Shown one piece after another: positions 1 to 8,061 of a stretch of DNA of 64,000 nt (positions within the stretch are counted from its first letter, which is position 1; each line of letters starts with the position of its first letter). The notes under the pieces are model-generated. The model ran no database searches and was not told the origin of the DNA. It saw only the letters and a program-made list of their open reading frames with translations. The DNA lies in the NCBI RefSeq assembly GCF_021233435.1, contig NZ_CP089469.1:186001-250000 (forward strand), written 5' to 3'. The DNA is from Halobacterium noricense (lineage in GTDB: Archaea > Halobacteriota > Halobacteria > Halobacteriales > Halobacteriaceae). A program made the position numbers and the translations under genes.

Positions 1-1
1 C

Positions 2-1048
2 ACCGACTCGAAACGCCTGCTGGAGCGCTTCGAAGAATTCGCCGCCGACCGTGGCGTCGAGGACGTCGAGTCGATTTCGACGCGCCTCCTCGAAGGCTAC
101 GCCCAGCACCTCGACCGCCGCGTCCAGACGCGCGAGCAACAGGGAAAACCCCACGGCATCAGCGGAGCCACCGCCCACCAGTACTTCGCTCGGGTGCGTG
201 CGTGGCTGGAGTACCTCGTCAAACGCGACCTCCTCTCGGAAAACCCTGCAAAGAGCCATCACGTCGAAGACGAACTCCCTGATGAGTCACTCGGCACGAC
301 CGACGACGGCCAGCAGTTCTGGAGTCCGGCGACGCGCAAGCAGATCGTCCGCTGGACGGACTGGTACTTCGACGCCGCCCTCGACGACGAGCAGGGATGG
401 GTCACGCCGGCGGATGCTGCCCGCGAGCGGGCCCTTATCGCCACGGTCGCTTACTCTGGGGCCCGCGGCGCCGAACTCTTCCGTGACCTGGACAACGACC
501 GACGCAACGGTCTTCGGTGGCGCGATGTCGACCTCGACGCGGGGACACTGTCTGTCCTCGGGAAGTCCCAAGAAATCGAGGAAGCCCCGCTCCTTGACGC
601 CGGAAGGACGCGGCTGGCGGACCACTATCGGCGTCAGAACCCCAAGGATGAGGACTGGCCCGTCTGGGTGACACGACACCCCCCGTCACTCTACGCCGGC
701 GCTCGCATGCTCGACGGCGTCAACGAAGACGACGACCGCCTCACACCAGACACGGTGTTAGATGTCTACCGCGAGCACGACGGTACGCCGCCGGCGCTCT
801 CCATCGGCGGGGCACGGCGCATCCTCCGCGAACACTCCGACGCGTCAGGGCTGGTCGGCTCCGATGGCGACCATCTGAAACTACACGGCGCCCGACGTGG
901 CCTCGGAGACGAACTCTATACCCACGACGCAGAGGCCGCTCAGGAGGCGCTCCGTCATCAGAGCATCGAGACAACACACAAGTCCTACCGTGACCGCGAC
1001 GGTGAGCGCGTTCGCGAGCGCGCCCAAGAAATCCTAAATGGAGAGTGA
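2..1048 (+). CDS. Tyrosine recombinase / phage-type integrase, 5' end outside the window
   Basis: The reading frame is open from base 2, so the N-terminus lies upstream of the window. The first ~95 visible residues look like a SAM-like core-binding domain (helical, with an RVRAWLEYLVKRDLL stretch). The catalytic domain follows: the first Arg in GARGAEL, the box II HxxR as HGARRG, and the nucleophilic Tyr near the C-terminus in TTHKSYRDRD. The family cuts and rejoins DNA at short att sites through a 3'-phosphotyrosine. It resembles the broken integrase at 17.7-18.8 kb in domain order. The target site is not visible. Family assignment is secure; its role in plasmid or provirus integration is inferred. 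Confidence 0.85.
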   Translation, partial: TDSKRLLERFEEFAADRGVEDVESISTRLLEGYAQHLDRRVQTREQQGKPHGISGATAHQYFARVRAWLEYLVKRDLLSENPAKSHHVEDELPDESLGTTDDGQQFWSPATRKQIVRWTDWYFDAALDDEQGWVTPADAARERALIATVAYSGARGAELFRDLDNDRRNGLRWRDVDLDAGTLSVLGKSQEIEEAPLLDAGRTRLADHYRRQNPKDEDWPVWVTRHPPSLYAGARMLDGVNEDDDRLTPDTVLDVYREHDGTPPALSIGGARRILREHSDASGLVGSDGDHLKLHGARRGLGDELYTHDAEAAQEALRHQSIETTHKSYRDRDGERVRERAQEILNGE

Positions 1049-1254
1049 GGAGTACGTCTCCTCAGAAACACGTCCCACAGAGACCGGTATGGCTAGATAC
1101 ACCACCGCTGAAGCTGACTAATTTCATGGCTAATTCGGCAGCTGCATCCCGATACAGTAAGTTGAGAAGGCTCCGAGAACTCCGTATATCGTTGTCACCG
1201 AGGGTTTGTTGCTTTGAACCATTAGAACATTCATGACCGGTAAGACGGTTCGGT

Positions 1255-1581
1255 ATGAAGAGCCAACGGAGGGTTCGTACGTTCGGCTCCCCGTCCCACT
1301 CGGAACTCAGCGAGCGCGTAGATGGCTTGGAATCGGAACTCGAGGCGAACGGTCCAGAGGCAGTGCTACGTCGGTATGAGATTTCTCCGCCATCGATCAC
1401 CACGGAGACCGTTCGGAATCTCTTCCGCCGACTCTGCAAGGAGGGTGAGATCCCAGTCGAGGGCAAGCACGAGTACGTCAACTGCCCCGCGCACGGTGGC
1501 GCAGGGCTTGTCAGTGAACTCGGCCTCTCCCGACAGTTAGTCGGACGGGACGAATCCCCGGTTCGGCGTCACTGTTCCTGA
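1255..1581 (+). pseudogene. Hypothetical protein, 3' end probably replaced by an IS element
   Basis: This small protein has a helical N-terminus (ERVDGLESELEANG) and a stretch that could be a winged-helix (TTETVRNLFRRLCKEGEI). I do not recognise the family. The frame runs directly into the 3' end of the IS1341-type tnpB encoded on the opposite strand, and the last ~15 residues are IS sequence. The natural C-terminus has therefore probably been lost. Only the first ~94 residues should be used for homology searches. Confidence 0.45.
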
Positions 1582-2763
1582 CTTCAGGGCGAGTTGACTG
1601 TCGCCCGTCCGCCGCGACGACTGTAGGCCGCGACGGACGTACCGCCATCCAACATTTTTCGCTCCAACATAGTCCGCATTCGCTGTCGCACCACACTTCT
1701 CGCACTCGAACTCCGCCTGCCTGACGCGATTGCCTTCGCTAGTGTGTCCACACTCGGGACACCGCCGACTCGTGTTCTCCGGATCAACGTACTCAACACT
1801 GATGCCTTCCGCGTCAGCCTTGTACTCCACGAGGTCAACGAGCTGGCGGTGCGCCCACTGGTGGAACTCTTTGACCGGCGGCGCACGTTCCCTGATGTGT
1901 CTCAGGTTCTCAACCGCGATGTACTCGCAGTTATGCTCCAGTGCTTCCTCGATGATGTCGTTGGCCACGCGGTGGAGGACGTCTCGAACGTATCGGGATT
2001 CCCTACCGCTCATCTGCTGAATCGTCCGATGTGCGGATTGTGTACCAGTCTGTTGGAGGTTGCCACGTATCCGCTCGAATTCCCGATGGCGGTGTCGAAG
2101 TTCCCTGCCGGACGCGAAGTACGCCGTACTGGTGGTGGCGATGTTGACGATACCGAGGTCAACGCCGAGAACTGTCCTGTCCTCGTCGTCGCCCTGTTGT
2201 TCGACCTGTTTCTCGGGCTTCGGTTTGCGAAAGCCGAGATGCAGGTAGTAGTCGCCATCACGCCGAGAAAGCGTGGATTCGGTGACCTCCCAGTCCTCAT
2301 CGTTGAGGTACTGGTGTTGGTAGCCATCTTCGTCGTCAGGCAACGCAAGATCACACCGAATACGGTCGTCAACCGTTGAGAGTGAGACTGTTCCGTCGTC
2401 GAATATCGTCATCGTCCGGGTGTCGTATTTCACTGTCTCGGCGGTGAACTCCGGACGTGATGTCTTGTACTCCTCGTCCAGTTCGTTGATTTCTTCGACG
2501 CCGGAGAGTGCGGCTGCGGCCTGGTGGGTGGCGAGGATTGCGTGCTGACTCCCGAGACGCGTTTCCTCTCGCACATCGCCGTAGGCGAGGTCTTGGAGGT
2601 ACGTCTTCCGCGTTTCACCGTGTTCCCATCCGATCTGGCTGCTGGTGTTGCAGGCAGTTTGCCACTCGTTGATAGTGGCATCAAGCAGTTGCTTCTGCTC
2701 GTGGGTGAGGATGGGGCGAGTGATTGCGGTGCGTCTCAGGTAGTCGTCTGCCACGAGTTTCAA
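1537..2763 (-). CDS. tnpB: TnpB, RNA-guided nuclease of an IS1341-type element
   Basis: A 408-residue TnpB, full length for the family. The RuvC-like triad is visible: Asp202 in GVDLGIVNIAT, Glu285 in YIAVENLRHI, and Asp364 in ATANADYVGAKN. The four-Cys zinc ribbon lies between the last two (CPECGH ... CEKCG). TnpB proteins are guided by an omega RNA from the element's right end and cut DNA matching the guide, which favours retention of the element. The guide here would start just past the stop codon, at coordinates below 1537. All catalytic residues are intact, so the protein may be active. Confidence 0.9.
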   Translation of the reverse strand: MKLVADDYLRRTAITRPILTHEQKQLLDATINEWQTACNTSSQIGWEHGETRKTYLQDLAYGDVREETRLGSQHAILATHQAAAALSGVEEINELDEEYKTSRPEFTAETVKYDTRTMTIFDDGTVSLSTVDDRIRCDLALPDDEDGYQHQYLNDEDWEVTESTLSRRDGDYYLHLGFRKPKPEKQVEQQGDDEDRTVLGVDLGIVNIATTSTAYFASGRELRHRHREFERIRGNLQQTGTQSAHRTIQQMSGRESRYVRDVLHRVANDIIEEALEHNCEYIAVENLRHIRERAPPVKEFHQWAHRQLVDLVEYKADAEGISVEYVDPENTSRRCPECGHTSEGNRVRQAEFECEKCGATANADYVGAKNVGWRYVRRGLQSSRRTGDSQLALKSGTVTPNRGFVPSD

Positions 2764-2858
2764 TAGAGAGTAAAGGTACTTAATAGTTGGTAGGTTTGTG
2801 GCAGCGGGCGTCGGCTTCCACCCCGCCCACGGTGGGGCGGGGAATCCGCCTTGCTACC
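1537..2858 (-). mobile_element. IS200/IS605-group (IS1341-type) element carrying only tnpB
   Basis: The element has a complete tnpB and no Y1 tnpA. The tnpB 5' side ends in a GC-rich palindrome (CCCCGCCCACGGTGGGGCGG, about 2821-2840) typical of IS200/605 subterminal hairpins. The 3' side contains the tnpB stop and a G/C-rich stretch at 1537-1570. Exact ends cannot be fixed without related copies. It interrupts the hypothetical gene at 1255, and its upstream end abuts the GNAT cassette at 2867. Confidence 0.6.
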
Positions 2859-2866
2859 TAGTTTGA

Positions 2867-3643
2867 GAGGGTGTCATAGAACGGCTCTCACACAACCTAT
2901 GTGAGTACCCTGATTCGATAAGTACAGGATATACAGTGGTCGCGTGGAAATTCCTCAGACATGAAATACCAGCTCCGATTAGCCACTCCGGAAGATGCAC
3001 CAGCCATCCGTTCTATCTACGCGCCTTTCGTCGAATCGTCACCAATTTCGTTTGAAGTTGACCCGCCAACGACTACGGAGATGGCAGAGCGGATTGAGAC
3101 GACTCTCCACAAGTATCCGTGGTTCGTTTGCGAGACGGACGAAGGCGAAATTCTCGGATACGCAACTGCGAGTTCGTTGCGATCAACCCCGCCGTATGCA
3201 TGGACGGCTGAACTGTCAGTATACGTCGCTGAAGACACTCACCAATCGGGTATCGGAACCGCGCTGTACACTTCCCTCTTGGAGACTTTGAAGGAGCAAG
3301 GATATTATAACGCGTACGCAGTTGTGACGCTCCCGAACCCTGCAAGCGTGAAGTTACACGAGCGAATGGGGTTCGAACCGGTCGGTACGTTCCCCGCAGT
3401 TGGCTACAAACAGGGGGAGTGGCACGATATCCAGTGGTGGTATCGACAGCTGGCAGATCACCCATCCGATCCGGAACCACCGCAGCCATTAACTGCCATC
3501 CGAGGGTCGCCCGTGCTTGAACACATTCTGAAAAGAGCAGAGACATACTTCGACATCTAATCAATACGCAGACCTACTTATCGGCCAATTCACCGTAGAA
3601 GTGGATGTAATCAACACTATGAGAAGACTTCTATGACACCCTT
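2867..3643. mobile_element. Transposase-less mobile insertion cassette with passenger acetyltransferase gene
   Basis: The ends are 15-bp imperfect inverted repeats: GAGGGTGTCATAGAA at 2867-2881, and the complement of AAGGGTGTCATAGAA at 3629-3643 (14/15 match). An exact 8-bp direct repeat TAGTTTGA lies immediately outside, at 2859-2866 and 3644-3651. This is the signature of a completed transposition event. The only gene inside is the GNAT acetyltransferase at 2961. No transposase fits in the 777 bp, so mobility would need an enzyme supplied in trans. Short inverted repeats with 8-bp duplications and passenger genes are known in the IS1595 superfamily; that assignment is inference. Confidence 0.8.
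2961..3560 (+). CDS. GNAT-family N-acetyltransferase, phosphinothricin acetyltransferase-like
   Basis: A 199-residue single-domain GNAT. The N-terminus (RLATPEDAPAIRSIYAPFV) and FEVDPPTTTEM are typical of the phosphinothricin/methionine-sulfone acetyltransferase subgroup (Bar/PAT, MnaT). The acetyl-CoA loop is VYVAEDTHQSGIGTAL at about residues 88-103, followed by NPASVKLHERMGFEPVG. Members acetylate amino groups of amino-acid analogues or L-amino acids. The last ~35 residues (from ADHPSDPEPP) extend beyond the usual fold. The gene is alone inside the inverted-repeat cassette 2867-3643, so it is a passenger gene. Substrate unknown. Confidence 0.85.
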   Translation: MKYQLRLATPEDAPAIRSIYAPFVESSPISFEVDPPTTTEMAERIETTLHKYPWFVCETDEGEILGYATASSLRSTPPYAWTAELSVYVAEDTHQSGIGTALYTSLLETLKEQGYYNAYAVVTLPNPASVKLHERMGFEPVGTFPAVGYKQGEWHDIQWWYRQLADHPSDPEPPQPLTAIRGSPVLEHILKRAETYFDI

Positions 3644-3651
3644 TAGTTTGA

Positions 3652-4212
3652 AGTTACTATCACTGGAGGGCGGTTAGACGGGCATCATCGCCCGTTTTCA
3701 GATCCGCAAGCCGTGCTTAATGATACGTGCTTGGCTAGTGTCTTATAAGCTACGAGTTGCGAGAATCTGCATACCATCGTCGCAACGAATCACATTGGTA
3801 CAGTGGCTTAACAGCCACCACAAGCGAGGCGACCGAAGGATGGGACCCTCACACGGGTCCCGACTGACGGAGCCGAGCGCACGCCCCCGAGCGGAGCGAC
3901 GGGGGCATTCGTGATGCGGTAGCGGTTCGATGCGCACTCGTAGATCTCATCGTCTTTCCAGCCATGATCGGCCCGAGACAGCTATCTTAACCAACACTCG
4001 GCGGCAAATGAGAACTCGTGTTGGTTAATACGTCTCAGAAAATCTGAGGACGCTATTCAGCAACTGACACCCGCCGTTAGCCGTTACAACCTGCAAACGG
4101 TGGATAGACGGATTTGTGCAGTGGATGGGTATTTCGAGTGTACAGTGCCAGGACTGGCAATTTAGATTCAGCATACACAACGACTTTTACCCTCGGGTGA
4201 AATGTCCGACTC
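3652..4212. other. Intergenic region upstream of orc1/cdc6
   Basis: No convincing gene is visible in these 560 bases. The region contains a GC-rich hairpin (GCCCCCGAGCGG / GCGACGGGGGC, about 3883-3906), the 42-bp palindromic site at 3987-4028 described separately, and AT-richer sequence before the initiator gene. It must hold the orc1/cdc6 promoter. No copies of the G-string repeats found at 7.3-7.9 kb are seen here. Confidence 0.5.
3987..4028. repeat. 42-bp spaced palindrome, copy 1 (TTAACCAACAC-N20-GTGTTGGTTAA)
   Basis: Two 11-bp perfectly complementary arms are separated by 20 bases that are not themselves conserved. The same unit, also exactly 42 bp long, occurs at 14481-14522 and 47914-47955. 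Constant arms, constant length and unrelated interiors suggest a binding site for a protein dimer or recombinase rather than a simple terminator. This copy lies about 185 bp upstream of the orc1/cdc6 start. Confidence 0.75.
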
Positions 4213-5709
4213 ATGACCCGGCCGCAGAAGGATAGCACTCCAGACCAAGCGGAAATCACTGACGACAGTGCAATACCCGATGTAGACGGCGAATCTGGTG
4301 TTGACAGTGAAACCACTACGGGATCAGATCACGAACCTGCCGAGACTGACCCTGGTTCGGACACAGAAGAGGGGAGCAGTACTAGCGGATTGAATGAGAC
4401 GATTCGTGATCGCGTCGAGAGCCAACTGAACGAGAAGGATTCGACGACGTCAGTGTTTGCCAATAAGGACCTCGTTCACCCGGATACGATCATTGACGCC
4501 AATCGCATCGTTGGTCGCGACGAGCAGCTAGATCGGATCATCGAACTACTCCTCCCCGCAGTGAAGGGAGGGCGGCAAGACAATATTCTCCAATTCGGCC
4601 CCTCTGGAACGGGCAAATCCCTCATCATCAACGCGACTGCCGAGGAGGTCGCGACGCTCTGTGAGAATCGCGGTGTCGACTTCGGCGTCATTCGCATCAA
4701 CTGCCAGCGGATCAGCTCCGAGGATAAAGCCGTCTACGCGATGCTGCAGGACGTGTCTGAGAAGACCGGTGCTGAGGTCGGCATCAAAAAACAGGGAACG
4801 GCAACCTCAGACAAGTACGACCGCCTCTACGAGATCGTCAATGAACGCTTCGAGGCGATCCTATTCATCCTGGACGAGATCGACTATCTCACCGGGAATA
4901 GCAACGACGACGAGCCGGATTACTCTCGACTGCTCTATCAACTCTCACGCGCTACCGCCGAGGGCGACATCGAAGGCCGGTCAGCAGTCGCTGCACTCAC
5001 CAACGACACCCAGTTGATACAGAAATTGGATGGGCGGACAGCCAGTTCGTTCAATCCAGATAACGTCGTGTTCCCCGACTACGACGCCACCCAGATTCGA
5101 GCCATCCTCGAGCATCGAGAAGATGCGTTCCGTGATGGCGTACTCTCCGGCGATGTGATACCGCTTGCCGCCGCGTTCGCTGCTCAAGACGAGGGTGACG
5201 CTCGGAAGGCAATCGACTTGCTCAGAAAGGCAGGTGAGATGGCCGACCGCGAAGGAAGCGGGACCGTCGAGGAGCGCCATGTTCGAACTGCACAGGGGAA
5301 ACTCGACGTCGACCAAGCACAGAAGACGATCAACGGGCTCTCCGCGCAGAAAAAATACACTCTGTACGCCTTGACGTCGGTCGCTGTTCACGCGACTCGT
5401 TCACTCGATTCGATCCCCGGTCCAGTCGCCTATGAGGTCTACAGCTACGTGACCGAGAGCATCGATGCGGTCACGAAATCGGACGATTCCTTCCGACGGT
5501 ATGCAAAGGAATTAGCGTCGTACAACATCATCTCGAAGGATCGGAGCGGCCGCGGGCGCGGACGTGGTGTTCACAACGAGTACGCCTTCGCTATCGATCC
5601 CGAGACTGTCGAAGAGACGATTGAGCGGGACAGCCGGATAACTGAGATCGAACAGGATTCCCTCCAGCTTGTCGTGGAATCCCAGCTCGACGAATTCAAT
5701 AGCACGTGA
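4213..5709 (+). CDS. orc1/cdc6: Orc1/Cdc6 replication initiator
   Basis: A 498-residue AAA+ initiator. The N-terminal ~80 residues are acidic and low-complexity. Walker A is GPSGTGKS at 129-136, Walker B is ILDEID at 219-224, and a sensor-2-like helix reads EGDARKAIDLLRKAG. A C-terminal winged-helix region starts about residue 380 and includes a basic wing (RSGRGRGRG). Orc1/Cdc6 binds origin repeats and loads MCM. The G-string repeats at 7.29-7.96 kb were originally adjacent, since only an IS lies between (5708-7256). The TGA stop coincides with the IS right end (TGACATCC), so the native C-terminus may have differed slightly. Confidence 0.93.
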   Translation: MTRPQKDSTPDQAEITDDSAIPDVDGESGVDSETTTGSDHEPAETDPGSDTEEGSSTSGLNETIRDRVESQLNEKDSTTSVFANKDLVHPDTIIDANRIVGRDEQLDRIIELLLPAVKGGRQDNILQFGPSGTGKSLIINATAEEVATLCENRGVDFGVIRINCQRISSEDKAVYAMLQDVSEKTGAEVGIKKQGTATSDKYDRLYEIVNERFEAILFILDEIDYLTGNSNDDEPDYSRLLYQLSRATAEGDIEGRSAVAALTNDTQLIQKLDGRTASSFNPDNVVFPDYDATQIRAILEHREDAFRDGVLSGDVIPLAAAFAAQDEGDARKAIDLLRKAGEMADREGSGTVEERHVRTAQGKLDVDQAQKTINGLSAQKKYTLYALTSVAVHATRSLDSIPGPVAYEVYSYVTESIDAVTKSDDSFRRYAKELASYNIISKDRSGRGRGRGVHNEYAFAIDPETVEETIERDSRITEIEQDSLQLVVESQLDEFNST

Positions 5710-5790
5710 CATCCTCTCCGCCGTAAACGGCGGGGCTTCCCACGACAGTGGGATTCCGGCTGTGCCGTAGGTTTCAGTCCGAGTAGGCCG
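5708..5790 (-). ncRNA. Candidate omega RNA / right-end guide region of the tnpB element
   Basis: In TnpB elements a non-coding omega RNA overlaps the 3' part of tnpB, runs to the right end, and its 3' tail is the guide. Here the predicted scaffold has two visible hairpins (CCGCCG/CGGCGG and CCCAC/GTGGG). The guide would be flanking DNA below 5708, meaning the 3' end of orc1/cdc6. The boundaries are inferred from family knowledge, not seen directly. Confidence 0.35.
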
Positions 5791-7009
5791 CGAGCGTCAT
5801 CTGCGAGTATTTCTCGCTCGTCTCCCGGTAGACTGTGGCGCTGTCACAGGCGCTCCCGTTCCGAGGCGAGTCATCGCGTTCCGGTTCCCAAGGAACGCTC
5901 TCTCCCCACGGATCTACGCGACTGGCGATATTCGCCGCCGCGTTGATGTCTGCTTGGAACTCAGTTACGTGACAGTCGTCGTTCGTACACTCGAACTCCG
6001 CTTGTGAATTACGAGATCCAATGTGTCCGCATTCATGGCACGTCTGGCTTGTATAGCGCGGGTTCACGTACTCGACCGGGACACCGGCCTCGGTGGCCTT
6101 ATCTTCGACCCGGCCTTGAAGCCGAGCGAACGCCCATGCGTGAAGGCGTCGGTTCATGTACTCCCCGTAGTCCAAGTTCTCGCGGATGAAGGACAAGTCC
6201 TCCATCACAATCACGGGATCGTCGAACTGTCGGGCGTACTCGACGGCTTTTCGAGACGCCTTCTCGACGATATCTGTCAGCGCGTTCTGATAGTGGTTGA
6301 ATCGTTCACCGATCCGCCACTCGGCAGCGTCGCGCTCTTGGAGCCGCCGGAGTGTCGTGAACATCTCTTTGCGAAGTGCTCGAGCACGACTGCCACTCTC
6401 GAGCATCGGCTTCGTCGGCGTGTTCCGCTTGAGGGCACAGCCCGTAATCAACGTAGATTCGCCGATATCGAACCCGATGTACGTCTCGTCACCGTCCATC
6501 TCGGGTTCTTCGACCGAGTACGTGACGGTAATGTGCAACACCCAGCTACTCCGGTTCTGCTGGAGCCGGATCTGTCCGGCCTTGGCACCCTCATTGAGGA
6601 GATCGTGCCACAACGATTCTTGCTCGGGGTTGATTCGCAGCGGAATCCAGAAGTTCGTCCCGTAGCCCGGCAGGGGCACGTTCCAGCAAATCTCGTGGTG
6701 GCGAGATTCATCGCGGTCGAACTTCGCGGCTTGATTTGTGAGCCGGATCGGGTGTTCGTCGTCTAACTCGCTGGCGTTGTACGTTTTTCGGAGCTTCGGG
6801 ACGTAGCTGCACAGTGCAGCCTTCGCCTGGTAAGGCAGGTCGAACGGCGTTACTACGTCGGACACGCCGTTCATCGTATCCGCACCGGAGTCGAACGCAT
6901 CGTGCAACGCCTCGCGGTAGGTGGAGAGAAGGCGACGGAGACGCACCGCCTTCCCCTCCGTCGGTGGGGCAAGTGTCGCCTCGAGAGTTTTCGTCACCTC
7001 CCCTGCCAT
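5774..7009 (-). CDS. tnpB: TnpB, RNA-guided nuclease
   Basis: About 411 residues from the ATG at 7009; the frame is open further upstream, but MAGEVTKTLEATLAPP is a typical TnpB beginning. RuvC residues are the Asp in IGFDIGESTL, the Glu in IVMEDLSFIREN, and the Asp in EFQADINAAANIA. The zinc ribbon is CHECGH ... CTNDDC. It differs strongly in sequence from the TnpB at 1537. All catalytic positions are kept. The C-terminal tail (DSPRNGSACDSATVYRETS) is typical of haloarchaeal copies. It is divergent from the RHH-like gene at 7064, which shares the left-end promoter region. Confidence 0.9.
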   Translation of the reverse strand: MAGEVTKTLEATLAPPTEGKAVRLRRLLSTYREALHDAFDSGADTMNGVSDVVTPFDLPYQAKAALCSYVPKLRKTYNASELDDEHPIRLTNQAAKFDRDESRHHEICWNVPLPGYGTNFWIPLRINPEQESLWHDLLNEGAKAGQIRLQQNRSSWVLHITVTYSVEEPEMDGDETYIGFDIGESTLITGCALKRNTPTKPMLESGSRARALRKEMFTTLRRLQERDAAEWRIGERFNHYQNALTDIVEKASRKAVEYARQFDDPVIVMEDLSFIRENLDYGEYMNRRLHAWAFARLQGRVEDKATEAGVPVEYVNPRYTSQTCHECGHIGSRNSQAEFECTNDDCHVTEFQADINAAANIASRVDPWGESVPWEPERDDSPRNGSACDSATVYRETSEKYSQMTLAAYSD

Positions 7010-7063
7010 ACCACACGATACACATCCTACACACTTTTTGGTTCCGATGCTGTAGAACCGTCT

Positions 7064-7189
7064 GTGAACCGAAGAAACGTTACAATCCGGGAAGAGCAAG
7101 ACGAATGGATCCGGGAGAATCATATCAACCTGTCGAGCCTCGTCAGAGAGTGTATCGACGAACGTATGGAATCCAGTTCCGCCGATTAA
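7064..7189 (+). CDS. Small ribbon-helix-helix-like protein inside the tnpB element
   Basis: The 41 codons start at GTG (VNRRNVTIREEQDEWIRENH) and end at TAA. The pattern, a beta-strand NVTIREEQDEWI followed by a helix NLSSLVRECIDERM, resembles Arc/MetJ-type DNA-binding proteins. It is divergent from tnpB and lies between the tnpB start and the left end of the IS. Similar short ORFs accompany IS1341-type elements in haloarchaea. A regulator of tnpB expression is a reasonable guess. Too short for the call to be certain. Confidence 0.5.
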   Translation: MNRRNVTIREEQDEWIRENHINLSSLVRECIDERMESSSAD

Positions 7190-7288
7190 CGGCGGTTGCG
7201 TAGTCGAGTGACGCGATTCACGCCTGCCCTTTGGGGCGAGATTCTTCACTGTTTAAAAGATGGGACTGGTCGAGGCGGTACGTAGCCA

Positions 7289-7960
7289 CCCCCCGTTTGC
7301 TGATTGTATACTGTGAGAGGCCCCATGTGCAGAATGTATTCTCTCGATCTGGGGTCCGAGCATCATCGACGAACGTCTGACAGACGTCATCCCCCCATTT
7401 ACTGATTGTATCTCGCTACACCAGAGGAAGTCGGAGGTGGTATCGGAGGCAAGAGAACGTTCCCGCATTGCTCATCGAGGAAATATTCGATAGACCAGCC
7501 GTAACAGCCCAGATCGGCTGTTGAGAACTGAAATCTTCCCAAGCGAACAGTCGCAACCCACCCTCTCCCCCCATTTACTGATTGTATCTCACCAAAAGGC
7601 GGGTGGGGGTTGAGAGGAGAATCACGACAAGAATATCTAAAACCAGGAAAATCGCGCTTATAGACTTTGAGATAGCTGATCTGGTGAATATCTGCAACTA
7701 GGTTTGTAGATAGAAGGTTTTATGCAAAGGGACTGGTAACAATATCCGTAATACAGTAAGAGCGTAATGGAAAGGAAGATATAATTTCTATATGGAGAGG
7801 AATGGCTTCGGAACTGTTCTTCGTCTTTATCTCCTCTAAACGTCTTCTAACAGCTGATCTCGACATTTTGGTCATTCTCGATATTAGGATGTCCCCCGGC
7901 CCTTTCTCAAGATACATTCCGCAAATGGGGGGAGGGGGAGCAATACAATCAGCAAAGCAG
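7289..7960. other. Candidate replication origin with G-string origin repeats
   Basis: Repeats of the form CCCCCATTTRCTGATTGTATCT occur at 7289-7310, 7321-7341 (diverged), 7391-7413 and 7567-7589. Inverted copies lie at 7910-7932 (AGATACATTCCGCAAATGGG plus more G) and, weaker, at 7941-7955. Each ends in a run of C or G, like the halophile-specific G-string of haloarchaeal origin recognition boxes. An AT-rich stretch at about 7620-7860 lies between the forward and inverted copies and could be the unwinding element. The region has no convincing gene, lies next to parA, and is separated from orc1/cdc6 only by an IS. Origin function is inferred. Confidence 0.75.
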
Positions 7961-7984
7961 TCGCTATATTCTCTCCTGCTCAAC

Positions 7985-8027
7985 GTTACCCCACGCCAGC
8001 GATCTATGATTGAATGCGTGGGGTAAC
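7985..8027. repeat. Spaced palindrome GTTACCCCAC-N-GTGGGGTAAC, copy 1
   Basis: The arms are complementary over 12 bp (GTTACCCCACGC at 7985-7996, GCGTGGGGTAAC at 8016-8027). A second copy with identical 10-bp cores lies at 8456-8497. The pair brackets the gene at 8062-8454 and lies just before parA. Candidate operator or partition (centromere) site. Confidence 0.7.
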
Positions 8028-8061
8028 TACAGGGAGAACCACTCGAGGATATCTGGAGCAA

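Larger units (their letters stand above)
5708..7256 (-). mobile_element. IS200/IS605-group element with tnpB and a small RHH-like gene
   Basis: The right end begins TGACATCCTCTCCGCCG at 5708, with the hairpin CCGCCGTAAACGGCGG and GGCTTCCCACGACAGTGG, a common haloarchaeal IS1341-type right end. The left end, near 7187-7256, has a CGCCGATTAACGGCG palindrome and GCCTGCCCTTTGGGGC. The element contains tnpB on the minus strand and a divergent 41-residue gene. It separates orc1/cdc6 from the origin repeats. Ends are approximate. Confidence 0.65.

Noticed and set aside
1062-1481. 139-codon open frame on the minus strand
   Set aside because: It overlaps the plus-strand gene at 1255 and shows no recognisable motif; its composition is that of a shadow frame.
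3883-3906. GC-rich hairpin as a transcription terminator
   Set aside because: No convincing gene ends just before it and no T-run follows; it may be an old IS end. Left unassigned.
5774-7249. A 491-codon version of tnpB
   Set aside because: The extra N-terminal ~80 codons cover the RHH-like gene and the IS left end and do not resemble TnpB. Start 7009 is preferred.
7289-7590. CRISPR array in the repeated CCCCCATTTACTGATTG units
   Set aside because: The spacing is irregular, the copies diverge, orientation is mixed and no cas genes are present. Origin repeats explain it.
7720-8061. 113-codon minus-strand frame in the origin region
   Set aside because: It runs through origin repeats and the palindrome, has a low-complexity sequence (PPPPICG), and matches no family.
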